Positions 27,506 through 36,872 of a stretch of DNA of 51,434 nucleotides are shown one piece after another. Under the pieces are notes generated by a model that saw nothing but the letters and a program-made list of their open reading frames with translations, did not search any database and was not told where the DNA came from. Numbering within the stretch: the first letter of the stretch is position 1; each line of letters starts with the position of its first letter. Source of the stretch: Okeania sp. SIO1I7 (GTDB lineage: Bacteria > Cyanobacteriota > Cyanobacteriia > Cyanobacteriales > Microcoleaceae); NCBI GenBank assembly GCA_010672585.1, contig JAAHGF010000017.1, forward strand, positions 1-51,434. Direction: 5' to 3'. The position numbers and the translations under genes are program-made.

Positions 27506-28087
27506 ATGGAAAAAATTAATCAAAATGGTGTAACAGTGTGGTTTACTGGTTTAAGCTGTGCTGGTAAGACTACTCTGAGTTTAGCTGTTGCAGAAGAGTT
27601 GCGATCGCTTGGTTATACGGTAGAAGTTCTTGATAGTACTGTTGTTCGTCAAGACCTTGGTAAAAGTTTGGGTTTTAGTAAAGTTGACCGAGATGAAAAT
27701 ATCCGCAGAATTGGTTTTTTAGCTCATCTTTTAACTCGTAATGGTGTAATTGTTTTAGTATCTGCTATTTCTCCTTATAATCAAGTTCGAGCTGAGGTGA
27801 GAAAAAGAATTGGCAATTTTATGGAAGTATATGTTAATGCACCTTTAAAAGTTTGCGAAGCACGAGACAAAAAAGGACTTTATCAACTTGCTAGAGCTGG
27901 AAAAATTAAAGAATTTACTGGCATTGACTTACCTTATGAAGTACCTCTTCATCCTGAAGTTGAATGTCTAACTGACTTAGAAGCAGTTGCTGAAAGTAAG
28001 GAGAAAATTATACTGAAGATGAATAATTTAGGTTATTTAGAACCGAGCGATCGCTCCTATATTAACGGTAATTTTGTGCGAATTTAG
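27506..28087 (+). CDS. cysC: Adenylylsulfate (APS) kinase
   Basis: 193 residues. CysC phosphorylates APS to PAPS in sulfate assimilation. The P-loop GLSCAGKTTLSLA, the block DRDENIRRIGFLAHLLTRNG, SAISPYNQVRAEVR, VYVNAPLKVCEARDKKGLY and FTGIDLPYEVP are all as expected. One oddity: the usual LDGDxVR motif reads LDSTVVRQ, so the Gly-Asp that normally contacts magnesium or substrate is Ser-Thr. The last ~15 residues (SDRSYINGNFVRI) extend past the usual end. It is read away from the SLC13 transporter and followed by a good terminator. Confidence 0.92.
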   Translation: MEKINQNGVTVWFTGLSCAGKTTLSLAVAEELRSLGYTVEVLDSTVVRQDLGKSLGFSKVDRDENIRRIGFLAHLLTRNGVIVLVSAISPYNQVRAEVRKRIGNFMEVYVNAPLKVCEARDKKGLYQLARAGKIKEFTGIDLPYEVPLHPEVECLTDLEAVAESKEKIILKMNNLGYLEPSDRSYINGNFVRI

Positions 28088-28102
28088 GAAATTTATTTAA
28101 CC

Positions 28103-28154
28103 CAGTTTTATGGTTCTAAAGTTGATTGATTTTAATCATAAAACTGAGTTTTTT
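28103..28154 (+). terminator. Intrinsic terminator after cysC
   Basis: CAGTTTTATG (28103-28112) pairs perfectly with CATAAAACTG (28137-28146), followed by AG and six T. Located 15 bp after the stop codon. Confidence 0.8.
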
Positions 28155-28536
28155 AACAGACAGTATTAGACATCTCCAGAAGAGAGGGAATAGGGAATAG
28201 GGAATAGGGAATAGGGGGAAATAATTGATAATTTCTGTACGATAATTGATTTAATTTTTGATTTTTGGAGATGTCTATTGTTTACAGAATATTCGATAGA
28301 TTGTAAGCATTCAGCTATTAGCATTTCCTACGGAATGCTCCGCAAACAACATTTCCGTTTGTCATGCTACGCAAACAGATGCATGAACATACAAGAAAGA
28401 CTACTAAGGTTAGATTGTTACTTTTTCTTTTCTGCGGAATGCTGCACAAACATAATTTTGAATTCTCCTTCTAAAATAATAAGCTAATAGCTAATAGCTG
28501 ACTGCTGTTAGCTCTGCATTCCGCAGGAAATGCTTA
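28155..28536. other. Intergenic region with (GGGAATA)n and ATGCTCCGCAAAC-type words
   Basis: A period-7 tract GGGAATA at 28186-28217, then a stretch repeating ATTTCC-ACGGAATGC-like and GCAAACA words (28315-28450). No gene: the 69-codon frame at 28278 has an implausible Cys-rich composition. Confidence 0.5.
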
Positions 28537-29712
28537 CTATAATTCAGATTGATATAACTGAGTTCTTAGTCTTTTTAATTCTGTCTCAATTGACTGATTT
28601 TGAGTTTCTGATAATTGAAATTTTGTTTGATAATCATATAATTGACTGCGTAACTTTTCTAATTCTGACTCAACTGTTTGAAGTTGAGGTTTTAATACAG
28701 TCAGTTCATCCTGAGATTCCATTGCCATAGGTCGTAATTTTTCTAACTCCTCCTGAAATTGTAACAGTTGATATTTTAATCTTTCTATTTCATACTGTTC
28801 GGGATTAACTTCAATTTTCTCTCCATTATAAATATGATCGACGACTTTTTCTGTCATAATATTTCTCACTTCTTTCAGATGAATTCTATGTAAAAATGGA
28901 TCTGAAAGTAAAGGAATATAATACATACAATCAGAGAAATAATAATGTGTTACTTGACTATATCTGGTGCGGTTTTTATCTAAAACTAGACTACCTCCAT
29001 GTAGTAAATTTGCCGCCCAAATTAAAGCTTGCCCTTTCTTAACATAAAGTTCTACTTTTTTTAAACCATTATGTTCAATTAATGACTGTAAAAACTCTTC
29101 ATATATAGGATAAACATCATAAGGTTTATTTTGATAACTACCTGTAATTCCTAAGTCGTTTAAATCAAACATTGGTAATTTATGACTGCCAGGATAATAA
29201 TGTAGCGGACCATTATTTGCATCTATATCTTCAAGAGCGATCCAAACTCCACACATAAATCTAGCTGGCATTGAACTAAAATGTATACTATCACTATGAG
29301 TAGATTGTTGAGTACCAAACTTAAAATTTAAGGTTTGAAATGGGATTGGTTCTCGCTGATAAAGTATTTTTAATAGGTTAAGAATTTTGGGAGAAGTGGC
29401 AATTTCTTTTACATCTTGATTGAATGTCCAAGCATCCTGAATTCGGTCGTGATAAATCCAAGCTGATTCTACTTTGCCTTTGTCTCCATATATAGGAGTT
29501 AAGTCTTTAACTATTCTGTCTGTAGTTTCTGCAATATTTTCTATGCCTAAGTCGTCGATGATTATATATCCTTGTTCGGCAAATTGTTTGACAAGTTTTT
29601 TTGTTTCTTTGTCTAAAGTTAACTGGCTAAAAATTTCTTCAAAAAATGGCGAATCTACCAAAGGTAAATTCATCAGAGGAGGAGTAAACTTTTTATCTGT
29701 TGTTTTGCTCAT
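28537..29712 (-). CDS. Phytanoyl-CoA dioxygenase (PhyH) family protein with C-terminal coiled coil
   Basis: 391 residues. The N-terminal ~300 form a 2-oxoglutarate/Fe(II) oxygenase: first facial ligands in THSDSIHF (His and Asp), MCGVWIALEDIDANNGPLHY, the proximal YYPGSHKLP, and the distal His in LLHGGS, followed by RTRYSQVTHYYF, whose Arg would bind 2-oxoglutarate. The last ~85 residues (from about 308) are a heptad-rich coiled coil with reiterated SELEKLRSQL / TELKRLRTQL words, suggesting oligomerisation or a scaffold role. The substrate is unknown; PhyH proteins commonly hydroxylate lipids or secondary metabolites. No biosynthetic genes are nearby. Confidence 0.85.
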   Translation of the reverse strand: MSKTTDKKFTPPLMNLPLVDSPFFEEIFSQLTLDKETKKLVKQFAEQGYIIIDDLGIENIAETTDRIVKDLTPIYGDKGKVESAWIYHDRIQDAWTFNQDVKEIATSPKILNLLKILYQREPIPFQTLNFKFGTQQSTHSDSIHFSSMPARFMCGVWIALEDIDANNGPLHYYPGSHKLPMFDLNDLGITGSYQNKPYDVYPIYEEFLQSLIEHNGLKKVELYVKKGQALIWAANLLHGGSLVLDKNRTRYSQVTHYYFSDCMYYIPLLSDPFLHRIHLKEVRNIMTEKVVDHIYNGEKIEVNPEQYEIERLKYQLLQFQEELEKLRPMAMESQDELTVLKPQLQTVESELEKLRSQLYDYQTKFQLSETQNQSIETELKRLRTQLYQSEL

Positions 29713-30015
29713 AATTTGTGCATAAAGAAAGAAGTAAGCAGGAGCAAAAATTTATTCTTTTTTTCTACTCTTCTATAGAAACAATTTGGAATATTAGACC
29801 GCAGTACGGGTTTTTGGCAAAGGAGTAAGTCATCAGGAGAACCGAGTCAGGAGCTAGAGAATATAGAATAGGGAAAAAGGCAGAAATTTGTCTCCTTCTT
29901 CACCATCTCCCCATCTCCCCATCATTAATCCCTATATCCGTGTATCCGTGGCAAATCCTTGTGTGCCTCCCCATCTCCCCATCTCCCCATCTCCCCACTC
30001 CCTTTCAGTGAACTA
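29713..30015. other. Intergenic region with (CTCCCCAT)n octamer repeats
   Basis: Two short tracts of CTCCCCAT at about 29902-29925 and 29964-29996. These have period 8, unlike the period-7 tracts elsewhere. No gene or terminator clear to me. Confidence 0.6.
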
Positions 30016-31134
30016 TTATTCCTCAAATTGTAAAAGGTCTTTCACAAATTCTTGATCAAGAATCTTTTTAGGTCTTAATACTAGCAAAACCCTTCCAAGT
30101 AAAGGTATATTAGGTAATTCATCAAAGCACTGCATCTCTATCTTCCCAGCTTGGTCTATGATAAAATAACCATCCTCATACCATTCACGTTGAGACCTAT
30201 CAATAATTAACAAAACTTCCTCAGTTGCTCCTGGTATTGGAGTAGGCAAGCGATCGCTATCTTCAATCACTGCCACAGGATCTTCTGCTTGCATGACAAC
30301 TCGCCATCCAGGTATCCCTACCCAAGCACCTGCTCCACCAGAAAACTTCACTATTCCATGAGACCCCACTTCCTCAACTAGAGGGACAGCTTTTAAATCT
30401 TCCGTGTTAAGGGGTAATTTTCCCACCACTGGTAAAACACGGGGTAGCTCTTCTTCTGACTCCATTCGATAAATTGGCAGACGGGGTGCTGGTCTCTGAG
30501 AAACAATAGTAAAATCAGTTAGTAATTGTTCAAGTTGTTTTCTAGCTGTTTGAGAATCAGCCAATTTAAGACCTTTAGCAATGAGACGAGACCGTTGCTG
30601 TAAGTCATTTTGCTGCCTAGCTAGTTTCCAACATTGATAAGCTACTATATCTCCAGGGCGATCGGAAAATCCTTCTGGTATAGTTTTCATCCGAGCAAAT
30701 TCCTTAATGGCCTTTGCTAAGTCTTTAGCATCATCAACATCAAGATTATGCTCAACTATAAACTCAGTTGCTATAACTCTTTGCTCTTGAGTTAAAATTC
30801 TCAATTCGTAAAGAATATCACTGCCCGATCTCTCAAAGCGTGATAAAAAATCTGTTCCACTTTGCAACTCCACATTTTTTTCGGTTTTGGCATTGACAAT
30901 ACTTGTGTATACTTGAGATCCTACTATCACCTGATTTTGCTGTACAGGTTCAAATCCTGTTGCTTCAAATATTTGCTGAGAAGTATATCCAGCTTTTTGT
31001 AGTTTTGCACAAGCTTGTCCCCACTCTACCCAATTATTTTCTTTGCGACGTAGCAAACCAATTAAGTTTTCTATCTCTACTGGGTTTGTTGATTTTTCTT
31101 GAGAGTTGGGGGAATTTTCTGGTGTTTCGATCAT
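30016..31134 (-). CDS. raf1: RuBisCO accumulation factor 1
   Basis: 372 residues, normal length. Raf1 is a dimeric assembly chaperone that stabilises RbcL dimers during form I RuBisCO assembly. The N-terminal alpha domain (about 20-200; LIGLLRRKENNWVEWGQACA, KAGYTSQQIFEATGFEPVQQ, RSGSDILYELRILTQEQR) and the C-terminal beta domain (about 245-372; GGAGAWVGIPGWRVVMQAED) are both complete, joined by the usual flexible linker (SQRPAPRLPIYRMES). The gene is monocistronic here; rbcLXS is not in the window. The 5' side (31135 on) is 0.8 kb of repeats. Confidence 0.96.
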   Translation of the reverse strand: MIETPENSPNSQEKSTNPVEIENLIGLLRRKENNWVEWGQACAKLQKAGYTSQQIFEATGFEPVQQNQVIVGSQVYTSIVNAKTEKNVELQSGTDFLSRFERSGSDILYELRILTQEQRVIATEFIVEHNLDVDDAKDLAKAIKEFARMKTIPEGFSDRPGDIVAYQCWKLARQQNDLQQRSRLIAKGLKLADSQTARKQLEQLLTDFTIVSQRPAPRLPIYRMESEEELPRVLPVVGKLPLNTEDLKAVPLVEEVGSHGIVKFSGGAGAWVGIPGWRVVMQAEDPVAVIEDSDRLPTPIPGATEEVLLIIDRSQREWYEDGYFIIDQAGKIEMQCFDELPNIPLLGRVLLVLRPKKILDQEFVKDLLQFEE

Positions 31135-31276
31135 AGTTGAGGGCGCACTTTTTTTGTTTTAAATGAATGGATAAGCCTTTGACCATGCTACCTAAAAATA
31201 TATCAGCTAGGGATATAAGGCCATAAGTTAATTTATTTCTGGGATATAAGACCAAAAATCAAGTGGAACAATTTTT

Positions 31277-31377
31277 GGCGTTGCTGAATGGTAATGATTT
31301 TTAAATTAAGTATCAACGCAAAACATAAGTTTTTCAATTTTACCTTCAGCTACTTACCATTACATTTCAGCAACACC
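31277..31377. mobile_element. MITE-like element with GGNGTTGCTGA ends, copy 1
   Basis: 101 bp between GGCGTTGCTGAATGGTAATG and CATTACATTTCAGCAACACC, inverted repeats agreeing at about 17 of 20 positions. The 8 bp outside are CAATTTTT on the left and TAATTTTT on the right, a target duplication with one difference. Copy 2 is at 37241-37354. The first bases resemble IS1-type termini (GGTGATGCTG) and 8 bp suits that family; this is inference. Confidence 0.75.
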
Positions 31378-31930
31378 TAATTTTTGGCTATACAAGGTTT
31401 CGGTTGAATGCTGACAACTTTTAAGATAGACGGTTGTTAGATGATAATGTAGTTAAAGTAGTAGTATTTCATGGATAATGCCTATTCGCAAAACAACACC
31501 ACAATCTGTTAATATTATGCCACTAAGTGGACATTAAACAAATTGCTTCTGATGAAAGTTGGGCTTTTCTTATCAAAATAATATGGGTCTAAAACCCCGC
31601 CTTTTAAGGCGCAATATTTTTGGAGCGGGGCTTAAATCCCCTAGTTCCCCTCCTGGGAGGGGGAGGGGCGAGGGGTGGGTTAACTTCTGACTTCCCCTCC
31701 TGGGAGGGGTTAGGGGTGGGTTGACTTCTGACTTCTGACTTCGTTAAGCCTGGCCTAGTTAAGACTGGATAAGATCATAAAATTAAGAGGAAACTCTTAA
31801 GCATCCAATTACATCAGCTTTGTGTTTAACCTATCCTTGGCATAAATAAGTTTTAAAAGTATGGGGAAGATGTCGAAAATTGAATTAGTATTATGTTACT
31901 TTCGGGTTACAATTGCAGAGGTTTGTTTGA
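31378..31930. other. Intergenic region with two GC-rich palindromic modules
   Basis: Two copies of TTCCCCTCCTGGGAGGGG with GGGGTGGGTT downstream lie at about 31644-31682 and 31692-31722, each followed by TTAACTTCTGACTTC or similar. Upstream of the response-regulator start no clear promoter is chosen. Confidence 0.6.
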
Positions 31931-32869
31931 ATGGAAGCAATTCCTCAACAGTTAGATAGCATAAAAAGCCAACTGATGAGCTTAACTAAAAGAAAAAAGC
32001 CTAAAATGCTAGTGGTGGATGATGAACCAGATAACTTGGACTTGCTCTACCGCACCTTCAGACGAGATTTTAGTGTACTAAAAGCTGAAAGTGGGATTCA
32101 GGCTTTAGAAATTTTGGCATCAGAGGGAGAGGTGGCTGTCATTATCTCCGATCAAAGAATGCCAGAAATGAAGGGTACAGAGTTCTTAAGTAAAACGTTG
32201 CCCGAATTTCCTAATACTATCAGAATTATTCTCACAGGATTTACTGATATTGAAGATTTGGTGGAAGCAATTAATTCTGGACAAGTATATAAGTATATTA
32301 CTAAACCTTGGGACCCTAATGAACTAAAAAAAGTTGTACAAAAGGCGGCACACACTTATGAACTTTTGAATCAACGTACTGAAGAATTGCTAAAAGCTCA
32401 AACTCAATTGGAATTATTGAGCAATGTGATTAATATCTCTCAAAATTCTGAGACAATAGAGCAAGCTTTAGAGAAAATTGCGTCTGTCTACAGCGAGGCT
32501 TTTTCTTCTGATGTATGTATTTTGCAATTGATTGAAGATAATGCTCTAACTTCGATTCAAGGAGTTAGCAGTAATGTAGGCCAAGTGGACAATTGGTTGG
32601 CTAACGATCCTCTCGCAATTGAAGCGATCGCCTCTCAAAAGTTACAAGCGGTGATGGATGTATCAGCAGATACTGAGCTTTCTAATGTGGCAAATTATCA
32701 AACTTCAGGAATAAATACTCATATTGTCATTCCAATTTCCTATCGGCAAAAACTTGTGGCCTTGATATCCTTACAATGGCAACAACCCAGTAAGATACGT
32801 CCAGAAAAACTTGATACAATTAATATCTGTACTCAACTACTCGCATTGGTTTTGAATAGTTTTGCATAG
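31931..32869 (+). CDS. Response regulator with C-terminal GAF-like domain
   Basis: 312 residues. Residues about 25-140 are a receiver domain: acidic pair Asp30/Asp31 (VVDDEPDN), phosphoacceptor Asp74 (IISDQRMPEMKG), Thr in ILTGFTD and Lys in KYITKPWDPNEL. The DQRMPEMKG and KPWDPNEL words place it with RpfG/HoxA-like receivers rather than OmpR types. A coiled linker (about 145-165) leads to a GAF-like region (about 165-310; SDVCILQLIEDNALTSIQG, VIPISYRQKLVALISLQ). There is no helix-turn-helix, HD or GGDEF domain, so the output must be by protein contact or ligand binding. No histidine kinase is adjacent. Confidence 0.88.
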   Translation: MEAIPQQLDSIKSQLMSLTKRKKPKMLVVDDEPDNLDLLYRTFRRDFSVLKAESGIQALEILASEGEVAVIISDQRMPEMKGTEFLSKTLPEFPNTIRIILTGFTDIEDLVEAINSGQVYKYITKPWDPNELKKVVQKAAHTYELLNQRTEELLKAQTQLELLSNVINISQNSETIEQALEKIASVYSEAFSSDVCILQLIEDNALTSIQGVSSNVGQVDNWLANDPLAIEAIASQKLQAVMDVSADTELSNVANYQTSGINTHIVIPISYRQKLVALISLQWQQPSKIRPEKLDTINICTQLLALVLNSFA

Positions 32870-32884
32870 CTTCAGGCATACTTT

Positions 32885-32913
32885 GAAGAAGGCAGAAGGC
32901 AGAAGGCAGAAGG
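32885..32913. repeat. Heptanucleotide tandem repeat (GGCAGAA)n
   Basis: About four units of the same heptamer as at 3451-3480, just after the response regulator. Confidence 0.9.
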
Positions 32914-32989
32914 AAAAATTGCTTCTGAATAGTCAACGATCGGTCACTTCGTGAGGGAAGCATTCCGTAGGAAATGCAGCAATAAATAT

Positions 32990-33460
32990 CAAAAATAGGG
33001 CGGGGTATCCCGTCCTTAAAGCACGCGCTTGTCCGATGCAGTAGCAGGACTGCGAAACTAGAGAGCTTACACTAAGCTGACCCTATAGTGTGGGAGTATG
33101 TCACGTAGACCAAATATTTGTATTCCGTTGACATCCTCCCGACGCTGCTCTCACGAGACAGCGCAGGATTCCTAAACCTCGCGATTCAGGACTTTGTGCT
33201 TCCTCTTGACAGAGGAGCTGCGCTAACGTAGCACCTGCCTCCAAGGCCAAACCTCTTTCTGGTCTTACGGTCGCTCCACAGACTGAAACTGCTAGCCCAG
33301 CAGCCTAATTCTATTTAGGATAGCATACCCTTGTAAGAACCGCAAGATTGATTGGTTTTCCCATCTCTCCGCTCCCCTAATAGCTGCCGCCACCATCCTC
33401 CGCCAACGGGAGAGCGCGTGTCAAGGGCCAACGTTGAGATAACTTCTGCACTTAGCATAG
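32990..33460 (-). mobile_element. IS200/IS605-like remnants (right-end hairpins, decayed tnpB tail)
   Basis: Two remnants lie back to back. On plus, a stretch ends GTGTGGGAGTATGTCAC near 33104. On minus, another ends GGGAGGATGTCAA at 33128, with a hairpin just inside (33138-33170): TCCCG-A-CGCTG-CTC-(TCAC)-GAG-A-CAGCG. Further in on minus, the frame reads AVSVCGATVRPERGL, then LEAGATL, like the tail found after TnpB in many cyanobacterial IS605-type elements; it is preceded by a stop, so it is decayed. A partial hairpin CGGGAGAGCGCG at about 33407 marks the far side. No transposase ORF survives. Boundaries are approximate. Confidence 0.65.
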
Positions 33461-33530
33461 CTGTTTCATGCCATTAAGCAAAAGTATCTATAAACTTACT
33501 ATAAAGATGTAAAAATTAAAACTGCTACTT

Positions 33531-34232
33531 ATGATTAATAACTCCACAGAGGTTCAGGCCATATTTAACAGAATTGCCCCAGTTTATGACCAACTTAACG
33601 ATGCACTCAGTCTGGGACTACATAAAATCTGGAAGCAAATGGCTGTAATGTGGAGCGAAGCTAATGATGGTGATACCTGCTTGGATTTATGTTGTGGTAG
33701 TGGAGATTTGGCTTGGATGCTGGCCAAATGTGCGGGTAGTCAAGGTCTAGTGTATGGACTAGATTTTTCTGTACAACAATTGGCGATCGCTCGTAACCGC
33801 AAATCACCTTTATTTGGTCAGGTTAGTCCTATTAATTGGGTAGAAGCAGATGCTTTGAATTTGCCCTTTGCCGATAATTATTTCGATTGTGCTACCATGG
33901 GATATGGCTTGCGTAATGTCTTGGATATTCCTCATTGTTTACAAGAGTTATATCGAGTCCTTAAGCCCAATTCTAAGGCAGCGATTCTGGATATGCACCG
34001 CCCTAGTGCTTCTTTAGTAAGAAGTTTTCAACAGTGGTATCTGGATACAATAGTAGTTCCTGTGGCTCGTAATTTGGAGTTAACTAAGGAATATGCTTAT
34101 ATTAGTCCAAGTCTGACAAAATTTCCCACTGGGATAGAGCAAGTTGAAATAGCATATCAAGCAGGATTTGTCAATGCCAAACATTACCCTATTGCTGGGG
34201 GTATGATGGGAATATTAGTAATTACAAAATAA
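33531..34232 (+). CDS. menG: 2-phytyl-1,4-naphthoquinone methyltransferase
   Basis: 233 residues. MenG/UbiE-type enzymes methylate the naphthoquinone ring as the last step of phylloquinone (vitamin K1) synthesis, needed for photosystem I. The start EVQAIFNRIAPVYDQLND, the SAM-binding motif CLDLCCGSGDLAWMLA, GLDFSVQQLAIARNR, CATMGYGLRNVLDIPHCLQE and GGMMGILVITK at the C-terminus are all characteristic. Normal length. The ATG at 33531 follows a short AT-rich leader after the IS debris. DUF445 follows 69 bp downstream on the same strand. Confidence 0.95.
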   Translation: MINNSTEVQAIFNRIAPVYDQLNDALSLGLHKIWKQMAVMWSEANDGDTCLDLCCGSGDLAWMLAKCAGSQGLVYGLDFSVQQLAIARNRKSPLFGQVSPINWVEADALNLPFADNYFDCATMGYGLRNVLDIPHCLQELYRVLKPNSKAAILDMHRPSASLVRSFQQWYLDTIVVPVARNLELTKEYAYISPSLTKFPTGIEQVEIAYQAGFVNAKHYPIAGGMMGILVITK

Positions 34233-34301
34233 TTTTGTCAACTTATAATCTTATAGTTGTTATTAGTTTTTTCAAAAGTAGATAGTCTGAAATAATTAAA
34301 G

Positions 34302-35528
34302 TTGTCTAATATCTGGCTTTATTTTGTACCACCAATCGCAGGTGGAATTATTGGGTATTTCACTAATGATATAGCGATTAAAATGCTATTTCGCCCCTAT
34401 CGTCCTTACTATACTTTTGGGCAAAAGCTACCCTTTACTCCTGGCTTAATTCCTGCTAACCAAGAACGTTTAGCAAAGCGAGTTGCTGATACTATAATGG
34501 GTTCTTTGTTAACTCCTTCAGAGTTGCAGAATTTAGCACGTCGTTTGTTGGAAACGGAGCGAATGGAGGCAGCTATTCTTTGGCTGCTACAAATGTCTTT
34601 AGAACAATTTAAAATCGATACAAGTAAGAAAACTGCTAAAATTCTAGCAAATATCCTACGGGATCTATTAGGTCAATCTTTACCAAGACTTCTCAAAGTT
34701 TGGGCAAAAAGAGAAGACTTTTTGGAAGCTCAACTCAACCAAATTTTTGACCAAGTATTGCTAGAGTTTCAGCTAACAGAAATGCAGGCAATTCAACTAT
34801 CAGATTGGTTGCTTAAAGTTGTACTACCACCAGATATATTAAGGCAGACCTTAATTGATTTTCTCACAGATCAAAATATTTCAATTATTGATGAAGGTTT
34901 TCGCGAAAAAGCTAGTGGTACTTATTGGGTAGTAGCTAATTTGTTCGGACTACGTAATACTTTAATTAGATTAAGAACTTTTTGTTTAGATGAGAGAGAA
35001 TTAACTAATCAACGCTTAAAAGAATTAATTAGAGCATTAGGTGTTAGAGAAAGAATTCAGGAATGGTTACAAAATCTCTCAATGCAAAATTTACCTGTTT
35101 CTACGGTACGCCAGTTAAGAAATACAATGCGAGATAGTGTACGTCTATACTTGCAAGAACGCGGTGCTGATTTAATCCAAGGTTTAAGTTTATCTATAGA
35201 TTGGGAACATATTGCCGATTTAATTATTAATCGCTTACAAGCTTCATCAATAATGAATAGTTCTCTAGAGTTGGTGAGTCAAGAATTAGCTTTGGTTTTA
35301 GAACGTTATTTAGAGCGGGATTTAGAAAATATTGTGGCTCAAGCAATTCCAATTTTAAATATTGACCAAGTAATTATTGACCGTGTTAAGGGTACTTCTC
35401 CTGAAGACTTGGAAGTAGCTGTCAATGTAATTGTCAAAAATGAGTTGCAAGCTATTGTTAATTTGGGAGGTATTCTAGGTGTTGTGGTTGGTTTACTTCA
35501 GACAATATTGTTGTTGCTACAAAGGTAA
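34302..35528 (+). CDS. DUF445 family membrane protein
   Basis: 408 residues, function unknown. The N-terminus [22 protein letters not shown] is one membrane segment with the conserved [16 protein letters not shown] signature, followed by [25 protein letters not shown] long helical body and a C-terminal membrane segment ([20 protein letters not shown]) complete the family plan. The start is taken as TTG at 34302; no ATG occurs before residue 29, which lies inside the conserved motif, so the upstream TTG is likely real. It may be co-transcribed with menG, 69 bp upstream. Confidence 0.9.
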   Translation: MSNIWLYFVPPIAGGIIGYFTNDIAIKMLFRPYRPYYTFGQKLPFTPGLIPANQERLAKRVADTIMGSLLTPSELQNLARRLLETERMEAAILWLLQMSLEQFKIDTSKKTAKILANILRDLLGQSLPRLLKVWAKREDFLEAQLNQIFDQVLLEFQLTEMQAIQLSDWLLKVVLPPDILRQTLIDFLTDQNISIIDEGFREKASGTYWVVANLFGLRNTLIRLRTFCLDERELTNQRLKELIRALGVRERIQEWLQNLSMQNLPVSTVRQLRNTMRDSVRLYLQERGADLIQGLSLSIDWEHIADLIINRLQASSIMNSSLELVSQELALVLERYLERDLENIVAQAIPILNIDQVIIDRVKGTSPEDLEVAVNVIVKNELQAIVNLGGILGVVVGLLQTILLLLQR

Positions 35529-36147
35529 GTGAAAAATTATTGTTAATACTTCTAATATAGAGGTTTTTATTCATTGAGTAAGTTGTAAATATTTGGCTGG
35601 AATTGATTCGGTTTTATAAATATTAACTACCAACTACCAACTACTAATAGGACTTAGACAAAAATCAGGCAAAAAAAGTACTTATATATATATAGGGAGA
35701 AGTTTTTAGGTCAAAAAGGTATAAATCCAGTAGTGATTTAACTAAGTCAGAAGTCAGAAGTCAGAAGCGAGTGTGTAATTCTGAGGTCTCCTACGGGGGC
35801 CCTACTGTGCGGAAGTAATTCCGTACACAGCCCCTCCAGAATGTAAGACACACTTCATTACAGTCAGAAGTTAACCCACCCGCGGACTCCGACCGTGGAG
35901 GGCAAGTAGGGGATTTGAGCTTCGCTCCAAAAATATTTCGCCTTAAAAGGCAGGGTTGCGCGACCCTTATGATTTTGATCAAATCCGGTTATACAGTTAT
36001 CGCACTTTCTACTTTAATTCAATGCGAATATAAAATGCTGGAATATCCCCAGATAATTCCCACTTTCATCCTGAGTCCTGAGTCCTGACTCCTAAGAAAT
36101 AACCTAGTTATTTGTAGCAAATATTTATCAAATTGGTATAAAACACT
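35529..36147. other. Intergenic region of repeat fragments
   Basis: Holds a (TA)n run near 35683, a (AGTCAGA)n period-7 tract at 35744-35768, and a decayed GC-rich module near 35875. The stretch 36066-36140 (GAGTCCTGACTCCTAAGAAA and on to TATCAAATTGGTATA) is the reverse complement of 2277-2335. The 63-codon frame at 35791-35982 translates these repeats and is not a gene. Confidence 0.6.
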
Positions 36148-36444
36148 ATGTCAACTCCAAACTCAAATAATAACTCCTCTCAAACTAAACTTAGCCCAGA
36201 AAAATATGCTCGCCTCAAAGGTGAACTGGATGCACCTTATCGAGGACTACGACAATTTATATACATAGCTTTCGGAGCTTCTGGTTTCATCGGAGCTTTT
36301 ATTTTTTTAGCAAAAATTATTGCAGGCCAGAATATCGGTTCTGCTTTCCCTAATTTTGCTTTACAAGTCGGAATTGTAGTCCTGATGATTTTCCTGTTTC
36401 GTTTGGAGCAAAAGGCCAGTAATCGATCCTCTTCGTCTAAATAA
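36148..36444 (+). CDS. DUF3493 (LPA1/Rep27-like) membrane protein
   Basis: 98 residues. LSPEKYARLKGELDAPYRGL then RQFIYIAFGASGFIGAFIFL is the DUF3493 signature shared with chloroplast LPA1/REP27 proteins, which help photosystem II D1 assembly. Two membrane segments are seen (about 32-53 and 64-85). The N-terminal 15 residues are Ser/Asn-rich. Whether the cyanobacterial protein works in PSII assembly is inferred from the plant family. Convergent with the 36873 gene; a strong hairpin sits between. Confidence 0.85.
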   Translation: MSTPNSNNNSSQTKLSPEKYARLKGELDAPYRGLRQFIYIAFGASGFIGAFIFLAKIIAGQNIGSAFPNFALQVGIVVLMIFLFRLEQKASNRSSSSK

Positions 36445-36571
36445 CAAAAGTTTAAATTGTGTAGTATTGATATATATTTTGCGATAAAAATACAAAAAAA
36501 TAAAGAAAACATTACGAAATCGCCGATCCCTGTCAAGTTGCTATTAAATAGTACATGAGTATAAATTGAGG

Positions 36572-36637
36572 TCAGCTAAAAATAAAGACCTTAAATATTT
36601 AAGTGGGGTCAGTTCACATAAAGGCCCTAAATATAAA
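36572..36637. repeat. Imperfect ~33-bp direct repeat
   Basis: GAGGTCAGCTAAAAATAAAG, then ACCTTAAATAT, is followed by GGGGTCAGTTCACATAAAGG then CCCTAAATAT. Each unit holds a small GGTC/GACC-type inverted repeat. It lies between the DUF3493 stop and the terminator. Confidence 0.5.
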
Positions 36638-36653
36638 AAACCTTTTTTAAAAG

Positions 36654-36694
36654 CAAAACGCCTAGTTCTAAATATATTAGAACTAGGCGTTTTG
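36654..36694. terminator. Bidirectional hairpin terminator
   Basis: Perfect 18-bp stem CAAAACGCCTAGTTCTAA (36654-36671) with TTAGAACTAGGCGTTTTG (36677-36694), 5-nt loop. It lies between convergent genes (DUF3493 on +, 76-residue protein on -), and each arm ends in a T-rich or A-rich stretch. Confidence 0.85.
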
Positions 36695-36872
36695 TAATTT
36701 GAGTTGTTCTCAGAATTCTGGTAAAATTACAGCACTTTTTGGGATGGTTTAAGATACGGCTTAATCTTACTATCAATTCCCTGTCTTTAAAAGTAATGAA
36801 ACTTTGTATCTCATCAAGTCAAAAACTACTGTAAAAAACGAAAAAGAAGATTTGTAATATAGACTACTGTTA

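Noticed and set aside
28278-28730. Frames of 66-69 codons on +
   Set aside because: The first lies in repeated words; the second is antisense to the coiled-coil end of the PhyH-family gene.
35791-35982. 63-codon frame on - in the menG/DUF445 downstream spacer
   Set aside because: Lies in repeat debris and GC-rich modules; implausible composition.
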